7,879 nucleotides of DNA, taken from positions 1 through 7,879 of the forward strand of contig SKZP01000607.1 of NCBI GenBank assembly GCA_007127275.1, read 5' to 3'. Under the pieces are notes generated by a model. That model ran no database searches and was not told the origin of the DNA. It worked only from the letters and a program-made list of their open reading frames with translations. This stretch comes from Planctomycetota bacterium. Its GTDB lineage: Bacteria > Planctomycetota > UBA8742 > SKZP01. A program made the translations under genes and the position numbers. Positions 1 to 4,921 of the stretch are shown piece by piece (position 1 is the first letter of the stretch; every line of letters begins with the position of its first letter).

Positions 1-1
1 G

Positions 2-181
2 TCCATTGTGTACGGCATGCCCAAGGCCGCGGTTCGCATGGGCGCGGCAGAGCGTGAGTTGCCGTTGCACGACATGCCGCGCGCACTCGCTTTGGCCATT
101 GGTCTGCCGGGGCTCGTGCCCAGTTCCACCCAATTGCCGGCGATCGCCGACGACTCGGCCCGCCACCCGCGAGTACCGTGA
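2..181 (+). CDS. cheB: CheB chemotaxis protein-glutamate methylesterase, C-terminal end (5'-truncated by window edge)
   Basis: Only the last 59 codons lie in the window, read in the frame starting at base 2 and ending at TGA 179-181. The residues SIVYGMPKAAVRMGAAE followed by ELPLHDMPRALA match the end of the CheB methylesterase domain, where the family has (V/I)VxGMPxxAxxxGA and then a helix after a 'LPL' strand. CheB removes methyl groups from, and deamidates, chemoreceptor glutamate/glutamine sites in the cytoplasm, opposing CheR. The catalytic Ser and His, the Asp that lies just before this segment, and any receiver domain are outside the window, so activity cannot be judged. After the conserved helix there is a tail of about 20 residues rich in Pro, Ser and Asp. 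The cheR gene follows on the same strand after 181 bases, which supports the call. Confidence 0.85.
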   Translation, partial: SIVYGMPKAAVRMGAAERELPLHDMPRALALAIGLPGLVPSSTQLPAIADDSARHPRVP

Positions 182-362
182 TTCTGCTGTTTCCGGACAA
201 ATCCTCCGTCCCGGCGTGGCGTCGAGTCCGAGCGAGAGCGACGCGCAAACCGACCATCAACGAGGCACGAAACGTGTCGTTTCTTGAGCGCCGATCGGTA
301 CCTTCCTTGATGCTCGTCACGGGCGGTGCGCTCGGGCGGTCGCTTTCCTCACACGTATTGCC
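182..362 (+). other. cheB-cheR interval with an uncertain 62-codon ORF
   Basis: No convincing promoter, terminator or RNA is visible in this 181-base interval. One open frame (GTG at 178 to TGA at 364-366, 62 codons) spans it exactly. It overlaps the cheB stop by 4 bases (GTGA) and the cheR start by 4 bases (ATGA), the classic geometry of translational coupling. Against it being a gene: about 68% of its third positions are G or C, against roughly 85% in the first part of cheR, it uses AGA and several CGA codons, no Shine-Dalgarno sequence precedes it, and the product (Arg/Ser/Val-rich, no domain recognised) resembles nothing I know. It may be a real coupled small gene, a decayed remnant, or chance. 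Confidence 0.35.
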
Positions 363-1955
363 ATGACTGGGCCGGATCCACACGAAACCCCTGCCGACTC
401 GAGTATGCGCCGCCCCGCGCGGCCGTCGCAGGTGGTGCCGGGGTGGTACGGCGAGTTGCGCGCCATCATCCGCGACAAGATTGGCTTCGTCTTGCAGCCG
501 AAACCATCGCCGGCGTTGCGCGCGCTGTTCGAGTCACGGGTGCGCGCCCGCGGGCCGAACTCAACCCAGGCAGTGCTTGCTCATCTGCGGCGCGCCGATC
601 CGAGTGATCCGGACTTGATGGCGCTGATCAACGTCGTCACGATCAAGAAGACGCACTTTTTCCGGGACCGCGCGCAATTCGAGGGGCTGCGCGAATGGAT
701 GGTTTCACGTCGCGGCGGGCCCCGGCCGGTGAGCATCTGGTGCGCCGGCTGCTCAACCGGCGAGGAGCCGTATTCCATTGCCATGCTCGCGCACACCGAG
801 CGGCTCGACGTGGAAATCCTCGGCAGCGACATCAACACCGACGCCCTCGCCACGGCCCGGCGCGGCGAGTACACCCGGCTAACCCTCGGCGAGATTCCGC
901 CGGAGTTCAAGTCGCGCTACCTGCACACCCAGGAGCGTGGGCTGCGCGTCGCCCCCGAGATCAAGAAGATGGTGCGCTTCACGCGTCACAACCTGCTTGA
1001 CCCCGCCTACCCCTCGCCGGTGTCGAGCGGCATGTGGGACATTGTGCTTTGCCGCAATGTGCTGATCTACTTCGAAGCGAGCACGGTGGAGCGAGTCGCC
1101 GGGCACATTCACAACGCATTGCGCCGTGAGGGGCGTTTGTTGCTCGGCGCCGGCGAGTCGCTGCACGGGCGCAAAGCCGACTACGATCTCGTACGCCTCG
1201 GTCGCAGCTTCGCCTACCGTCCTGCGCCGCTGGGTTCCCGTCCCCAGGCCGGCGTGCTCGGCGAACGAGTCGAGCGGCTCGCCGACCAATCCGACCCCGC
1301 CCACGACGTCGCCGAGCTTGCGCAAACCGTTGCAGAGGCGGCGCGCAGCGGTGAACTTTCCAGTGAAAGCGAGCCCGCCACCTACTCGGAAAGTGACCCC
1401 ACGCCAACGAACGCCGGGTCCGCCGAGGAGCGTACCGCGTTGCTGCATCAGTTCCGCCGCGGCGACACCGAGAAACGCACGCACACGTTGGAGCGGTTGC
1501 GCAACGCCGTCGAGCGAACCCCCGAAAACGGCCTCGGGTGGCTCACACTTGGCAACGCCCTGCTCGAGATGGGCGAGTTGACCGAGGCGCTCGAGGCCTA
1601 TCAGACCGGCCAGGCGCTGATGCCGTTGAGCCCCGAGGCGCACTACCTGATGGGCCTCGTGCACAAAAAAACCGGCGCACGCGGCCCCGCCATCCAGGCG
1701 CTGCGACGTGCCCTGTTTCTCGAGCCCGGCTTTTGGCCCGCGGCGTTCCACCTCGCCGGGCTCTACCAGCAGGAAGGGATGGTCCGCGAAGCCATTGGCG
1801 AGTACCGCAATGCGCTGCGCGCGCTCTCCGACGCAAAGACCGCGACCCCGCGCTTCGAAAGCGGCCTCGCTGGCGACGACTACCACGGCCACTTCCGCAA
1901 CGAGGTCCGTGCCACCTGCGAAGCCAGGCTGAAGCAGTTGGGCGGCACGCCTTGA
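363..1955 (+). CDS. cheR: CheR-type chemoreceptor methyltransferase with C-terminal TPR domain
   Basis: This 530-residue SAM-dependent methyltransferase methylates glutamates of methyl-accepting chemotaxis proteins. Residues about 27-85 form the CheR N-terminal helical domain (LRAIIRDKIGF), and TIKKTHFFRD at 93-102 corresponds to the family NxTxFFRx motif, with Lys where Asn is common. The SAM-binding motif IWCAGCSTGEEPYSIAM is at 125-141, LGSDINTDALATARRGEY at 153-170, NLLDP at 210-214, DIVLCRNVLIYF at 226-237, and GAGESL at 262-267. Residues about 290-355 are a low-complexity linker, followed by about three TPR-like repeats (about 355-490). Standard CheR is about 270-290 residues. TPR extensions are known in FrzF of Myxococcus, where they modulate methylation-site choice. 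No Shine-Dalgarno sequence is clear before ATG 363. ATG 405 (residue 15) is an alternative start, and no start codon lies further upstream in frame (stop at 285-287). It sits just after cheB, so it belongs to that chemosensory cluster. A hairpin at its 3' end is too weak to call a terminator. Confidence 0.93.
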   Translation: MTGPDPHETPADSSMRRPARPSQVVPGWYGELRAIIRDKIGFVLQPKPSPALRALFESRVRARGPNSTQAVLAHLRRADPSDPDLMALINVVTIKKTHFFRDRAQFEGLREWMVSRRGGPRPVSIWCAGCSTGEEPYSIAMLAHTERLDVEILGSDINTDALATARRGEYTRLTLGEIPPEFKSRYLHTQERGLRVAPEIKKMVRFTRHNLLDPAYPSPVSSGMWDIVLCRNVLIYFEASTVERVAGHIHNALRREGRLLLGAGESLHGRKADYDLVRLGRSFAYRPAPLGSRPQAGVLGERVERLADQSDPAHDVAELAQTVAEAARSGELSSESEPATYSESDPTPTNAGSAEERTALLHQFRRGDTEKRTHTLERLRNAVERTPENGLGWLTLGNALLEMGELTEALEAYQTGQALMPLSPEAHYLMGLVHKKTGARGPAIQALRRALFLEPGFWPAAFHLAGLYQQEGMVREAIGEYRNALRALSDAKTATPRFESGLAGDDYHGHFRNEVRATCEARLKQLGGTP

Positions 1956-2016
1956 ACGGCAACCAAGAGAACTGCCTTTCCGGCTCATGCTGTGTGCGAG
2001 GTTGCGTGGCGGTGGG

Positions 2017-2046
2017 TCGACAAAAAAAAGTGCGGCCAGTCATAAT
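2017..2046 (+). promoter_or_regulatory. Putative sigma70-type promoter of the sigma factor operon
   Basis: TCGACA at 2017-2022 matches the -35 consensus TTGACA at five of six positions, and CATAAT at 2041-2046 matches TATAAT at five of six, with an 18-base spacer that begins with a run of seven A. Transcription would start near 2053, giving a leader of about 100 bases before the ATG at 2155. The element lies in the 199-base interval after cheR, so the sigma operon is probably expressed independently of the chemotaxis genes. No typical ECF promoter (GGAAC-like -35 with CGTC-like -10) was found in the same interval. Confidence 0.6.
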
Positions 2047-2120
2047 CAGCGAGGCGCGTTTCGTGTCTATCCTCGTGGCAAACGGGCACGCCAGTGACGG
2101 TGCTACCGTGCAACTTCTCT

Positions 2121-2142
2121 GTCGGCGCATGTTCACGCCGAC
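2121..2142 (+). promoter_or_regulatory. Leader hairpin abutting the ribosome binding site of the sigma factor gene
   Basis: A perfect 7-bp inverted repeat, GTCGGCG (2121-2127) and CGCCGAC (2136-2142), encloses an 8-base loop. The stem ends on the base immediately before the Shine-Dalgarno-like GAGGAA at 2143-2148, which is 6 bases ahead of ATG 2155. The placement suggests control of translation initiation, either by occlusion of the binding site or as a binding site for a protein. It could also act as a DNA operator. The function is inferred; the repeat and its position are read directly. Confidence 0.5.
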
Positions 2143-2154
2143 GAGGAACCGCCA

Positions 2155-2766
2155 ATGGAGTCAGCGCTACAACAGGTTTTGGACCGTGCCTTTCGGTATG
2201 CGTATGCGCTTACGCATGACGAGTCGGTAGCGGCGGATTGCGTGCAAGACGCCTGTCTTGCAACGCTCAATGCGGGGGGATCCTGGACGGTTCCGTACCT
2301 GTTCACGGCAATCCGCAGCCGCCTGTACAACCGCTGGCGCAACGAGGCCCGCTTGGCTCAAGTCCGGTCCCTGGATGCGCTCGAGGAGGAGCCGTTGCCC
2401 CGCTCGTATGTGGATTCCGCGAATGAGGTCGCCGCGCAAGATTGGGTGGAGAACGCCCTTGCCATGCTCAAGCCGGACGAGCGCGAAACGCTCTACCTTT
2501 GTGTGGTCGAAGGCTGGAGCACCCAGGAGGTCGCGGAGTTTTCCGCGCGGCCCCGCAATACCATTCTCGGCATTCTTCACCGGGCCAAGAAGCACCTGCG
2601 CGAGCGACTCGACGCCCCGGACGCTTCGGACGCTTCGGATGCGCTCGAGGTATCCGCCCAGCCAACGCAAACGAAGTCGACGGACGAGGCCGAGGCCAAA
2701 CAGGTCCCGCGCGCACCCAGCACAACGGCTCACAACGAACTCGGCAGCTCACCCGTGGAACGGTAG
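2155..2766 (+). CDS. ECF-like RNA polymerase sigma factor (sigma-70 family)
   Basis: This 203-residue protein has the two-domain layout of extracytoplasmic-function sigma factors. Region 2 covers about residues 8-65, with RAFRYAYALTHDESVAADCV for 2.1-2.2 and YLFTAIRSRLYNRWRNEAR for 2.3-2.4. Region 4 covers about 100-152, with LKPDERETLYLCVVEGWS and then the helix-turn-helix STQEVAEFSARPRNTILGILHRAKKHLRERL. It would direct RNA polymerase to a small regulon. GAGGAA 6 bases before the ATG fixes the start. Beyond region 4 is an unusual low-complexity tail of about 50 residues (153-203), beginning with DAPDASDASDA and rich in Ser, Thr, Ala and Glu. The next gene starts 4 bases after its stop and encodes a membrane protein, the normal arrangement for a sigma/anti-sigma pair. 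I cannot assign an ECF group by eye. Confidence 0.88.
   Translation: MESALQQVLDRAFRYAYALTHDESVAADCVQDACLATLNAGGSWTVPYLFTAIRSRLYNRWRNEARLAQVRSLDALEEEPLPRSYVDSANEVAAQDWVENALAMLKPDERETLYLCVVEGWSTQEVAEFSARPRNTILGILHRAKKHLRERLDAPDASDASDALEVSAQPTQTKSTDEAEAKQVPRAPSTTAHNELGSSPVER
2611..2637 (+). repeat. Short 9-base tandem repeat within the sigma factor gene
   Basis: Three consecutive 9-base units (GACGCCCCG, GACGCTTCG, GACGCTTCG) encode DAP-DAS-DAS. The last two are identical and the first differs at two positions. A fourth Asp-Ala pair follows in diverged sequence. The repeat sits just after region 4 and keeps the reading frame, so unit gain or loss would only change the length of the disordered tail. 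Confidence 0.7.
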
Positions 2767-2770
2767 GCCA

Positions 2771-3490
2771 ATGGACGAAGACATTCGACAGCACTACCTC
2801 GCCAAGCACCTGCCGGCACCGGTGCGTGAACGCCTCGAAGAGGCGTGGCAAGAGTCGCAGGGGCGGCCTGCGCGCCGGCGCCGGTGGATTCGCCCGGCGT
2901 TCGCCGCCGCCGCGGTCGTCGTTCTCTCCGGAACGCTCGTCGCTCTTGCCGTGCTGGGCTCGGACACCCGCGACGCCGGAGATCCGGACCTCGAGGGGAT
3001 GGCCGCCGCCCTAGCCGAACTACATCAGCTTCGCACCTCGCTTGCCGTGGAGACGGACGACTTTGCGCAGATTCACAACGCGCTCGACCATGCGCCGTTC
3101 GAGTTGCTCGAGCCGCAACAACTGCTCGAGCGGGGGTACCGGCTCAACGGCGCCCGGCTCGCCGAGCTCGACGGGGAGACCGCCGCGGTGCTCTCACTGA
3201 CCTGCCCGGAAGGGTACGCCGCCTCGCTGATTCAGTTGCGGGGCACGCCGCGGCTCGAGCGTCTCGAGGCCGAAGGACTCGTGCATAACGGACTGCGCAT
3301 CAAGATGTGGATGAGCGGTGCGGTCTTTTGCTGCTTCGTCGAGTCCCTGCCCCGGACTGCCCGTGCACCGAACACGCACGCCGCGCAGGCCTTTGCTCGT
3401 CGCGCACCTGGGAGCGTGCCGGCACCACCCAACGTTTCGTTGCTCGACACGCAAGCGCGTGTGTTCCCGACCCGGCGCCTCGCTCCGTAG
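2771..3490 (+). CDS. Single-pass membrane protein, probable anti-sigma factor of the upstream ECF sigma factor
   Basis: The start at ATG 2771, 4 bases after the sigma factor stop, gives 239 residues. The same frame is open further upstream, but that part overlaps the sigma gene and is not expected to be coding. Residues 1-40 are charged and predicted cytoplasmic, ending in RPARRRRW. Residues about 43-63 form one transmembrane helix (FAAAAVVVLSGTLVALAVL), and by the positive-inside rule the rest is periplasmic. There is no HxxxCxxC zinc motif in the cytoplasmic part. The periplasmic region includes GYRLNGARLAELDGETAAVLSL (about 122-143) and GLRIKMWMSGAVFCCFVESLP (about 174-194), a pattern like the C-terminal domains of proteobacterial membrane anti-sigma factors. 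Cys145, Cys187 and Cys188 are predicted periplasmic. The last ~46 residues are Pro/Ala/Arg-rich with lower third-position GC, which may mean a disordered tail or a frameshift. The anti-sigma role rests mainly on gene order and topology. Confidence 0.7.
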   Translation: MDEDIRQHYLAKHLPAPVRERLEEAWQESQGRPARRRRWIRPAFAAAAVVVLSGTLVALAVLGSDTRDAGDPDLEGMAAALAELHQLRTSLAVETDDFAQIHNALDHAPFELLEPQQLLERGYRLNGARLAELDGETAAVLSLTCPEGYAASLIQLRGTPRLERLEAEGLVHNGLRIKMWMSGAVFCCFVESLPRTARAPNTHAAQAFARRAPGSVPAPPNVSLLDTQARVFPTRRLAP

Positions 3491-3523
3491 AGGCGCCCCT
3501 CAATCCACGAGAGGAGTGTAGGT

Positions 3524-4012
3524 ATGATCAAAAAGTGCTGTCCTTCTTGGTTGCTGCTGTTGCTGGCCGCGGCAGCGTTCACCTTTAGTGCCACCGTGCT
3601 CACCGCATGTGGCGACGACGCCGAAGAGGATCAACAGGACCCGGCCGCCGAAAACGGCGACCCCGCGACCGGCGACGACCCGAAAGTATTCGCGATCGCC
3701 ATGCACAAGGACAATTGTCCCGCGTGCCTTCAGATGGGGCCCATCTGGGAAAGCGTAATGGGTGACCTTCCGGACGGTGTGAAGCCGGTCAAGTTCGACC
3801 TCACCGACGACGAAACGCGTGCAACGACTCAGTCGCCCGCCGAAGAGCACAACGTCATGAGCGTCTTCGACGAGCACAAGAACGCCAGCGGGTACATCCT
3901 GCTCATCCATGCAAGCGACAACTCGGAGGTTGGCCGCCTCACCCACGAAATGGACGCCGAGGCGATGAAGCAGTCCGTCAACGAAGCGCTTGAAACGGTG
4001 CGCGGCGGCTAA
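3524..4012 (+). CDS. Thioredoxin-like lipoprotein with CPAC motif
   Basis: This 162-residue protein starts at ATG 3524, with a strong Shine-Dalgarno GAGGAG (3511-3516) 7 bases upstream. The N-terminus is a lipoprotein signal: KK at 3-4, a hydrophobic core at 9-25, and a lipobox LTAC at 26-29 with Cys29 as the lipidated residue. Gly follows it, so there is no +2 Asp inner-membrane retention signal of the enterobacterial kind. Residues 30-53 are an acidic tether. The rest resembles a small thioredoxin fold: strand KVFAIAMHK, then NCPACLQMGPIW with CPAC at 65-68, strand VKPVKFDLTDD, and strand GYILLIHASDNSEVGRL with a final helix. The cis-proline normally preceding that strand is absent (NASGYILL at 120-127). 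It is probably envelope-anchored and thiol-active or thiol-sensing, but no substrate is evident. It lies 33 bases after the anti-sigma gene and is likely in the same operon. Confidence 0.82.
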   Translation: MIKKCCPSWLLLLLAAAAFTFSATVLTACGDDAEEDQQDPAAENGDPATGDDPKVFAIAMHKDNCPACLQMGPIWESVMGDLPDGVKPVKFDLTDDETRATTQSPAEEHNVMSVFDEHKNASGYILLIHASDNSEVGRLTHEMDAEAMKQSVNEALETVRGG

Positions 4013-4051
4013 CGCCGAACTGGCTTTGCAACGCGGAGAAGCAAACCGAGT

Positions 4052-4077
4052 AGCCGGGGGCAAAACAGTCCCCGGCT
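4052..4077. terminator. GC-rich hairpin between convergent genes, candidate bidirectional terminator
   Basis: AGCCGGGG (4052-4059) pairs perfectly with CCCCGGCT (4070-4077) around a 10-base loop. It lies in the 64-base gap between the lipoprotein gene (+) and panB (-), and its right arm reaches the first base of the panB stop codon. The T-tracts are weak on both sides (TTACTT on +, GGTTTGCTT on -), so it is a plausible rather than textbook intrinsic terminator. Confidence 0.55.
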
Positions 4078-4886
4078 TACTTGTGCCCGCCAGCGTAGCT
4101 GTGTTCGTCGCCGGGGAAGGTGCCGGCTTCTACGTCCGTTTTGTAGGCCTTCAACGCGTCGCGGATGGTTTGCGCAAGGGTGGCGTAGCGCTTGACGAAC
4201 TTCGGCGCGGAGTCGGTGAGTCCCAGCAGGTCGTGCCAGACCAGCACCTGGCCGTCGCAGTCCGGGCCGGCGCCTATGCCAATGGTGGGGATCTCCAGCC
4301 GTTCGGTGATCGTTGTCGCAATGTCGCGCTGGACCCCTTCCAGAACCACGGAGAAGGCGCCGGCGGCCTGTACTCGTTCGGCCTCGTCGAGCAAGAACGC
4401 CTCGACACGCTGGATTTTGTAGCCGCCCATCACGTGTACCGACTGCGGCGTCAGGCCAATGTGCGCCATCACCGGAATCTGCGCGCGCACCAGCGCGGCA
4501 ATGGTCGCTTCGACGCGTGCGCCGCCTTCGAGCTTGACCGCCTGTGCGCCGGCTTCTTTCAGGTAGCGTGCCGCGTTCTCAATCGCTTGCGCCTCACTGG
4601 CCTGGTAGGTGCCGAAGGGCATGTCGCCGACGACGAGGCTGTGCTTCGTTACGCCGCGGGCGACGAGGCGCGTGTGGTAGAGCGACTGCTCGAGGGTCAC
4701 CGGCAGCGTCGTCGCCTCACCTTGAACGACGTTGCCGAGGCTGTCGCCGACGAGCAGGATGTCGATGCCGGCTTCGTCGGCAAGCACCGCCGAGGGATGG
4801 TCGTAGGCGGTGACCATCGTGAGGCGCTCCCCCTTGCCAGCGCGCGCAATCAGCTTGGGAATGGTCATCATGTTCCGGCTCGCCAT
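4077..4886 (-). CDS. panB: 3-methyl-2-oxobutanoate hydroxymethyltransferase (ketopantoate hydroxymethyltransferase)
   Basis: PanB transfers a hydroxymethyl group from 5,10-methylene-tetrahydrofolate to 2-oxoisovalerate, giving ketopantoate, the first committed step of pantothenate and CoA synthesis, in the cytoplasm. The 269 residues match the usual length (E. coli 264). Visible signatures are MVTAYDHPSA (24-33), LLVGDSLGNVVQG (44-56), LPVTLEQSLYHTRLVARG (61-78), VVGDMPFGTY (85-94), VKLEGG (117-122), HIGLTPQSVHVMGGYK (142-157), VVLEGV (180-185), IGIGAGPDCDGQVLVWHDLLGL, and the C-terminal PGDEHSY. The metal ligands correspond to Asp48, Asp88 and Glu120, and the catalytic Glu to Glu183, so it should be active. 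The start is uncertain: Met1 has no clear ribosome binding site, and Met6 or Met7 (MTIPKL) would also fit the family. It lies 35 bases after the stop of the large TPR gene on the same strand, with no promoter evident between them, so the two are probably cotranscribed. Confidence 0.97.
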   Translation of the reverse strand: MASRNMMTIPKLIARAGKGERLTMVTAYDHPSAVLADEAGIDILLVGDSLGNVVQGEATTLPVTLEQSLYHTRLVARGVTKHSLVVGDMPFGTYQASEAQAIENAARYLKEAGAQAVKLEGGARVEATIAALVRAQIPVMAHIGLTPQSVHVMGGYKIQRVEAFLLDEAERVQAAGAFSVVLEGVQRDIATTITERLEIPTIGIGAGPDCDGQVLVWHDLLGLTDSAPKFVKRYATLAQTIRDALKAYKTDVEAGTFPGDEHSYAGGHK

Positions 4887-4921
4887 GACGTAGGTTGCGT
4901 AGCGCGACGCCTTCGCAACGG

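Noticed and set aside
1934..1975. Possible terminator after cheR (GCAGTT at 1934-1939 pairing with AACTGC at 1970-1975, with a small GGCG/CGCC hairpin inside)
   Set aside because: The stems are short, the inner one overlaps the cheR 3' end, and no T-tract follows beyond CTTTC, so I do not call a terminator.
879..1988. Long open frame of 369 codons on the - strand opposite cheR
   Set aside because: It is antisense to clearly recognised CheR motifs and its product shows no family features; long shadow frames are expected at this GC content.
2258..2770. Upstream extension of the anti-sigma frame over the sigma factor gene
   Set aside because: The extra 171 residues overlap sigma regions 2 and 4 in another frame and are Arg/Pro/Ser-rich; ATG 2771 right after the sigma stop is the sensible start.
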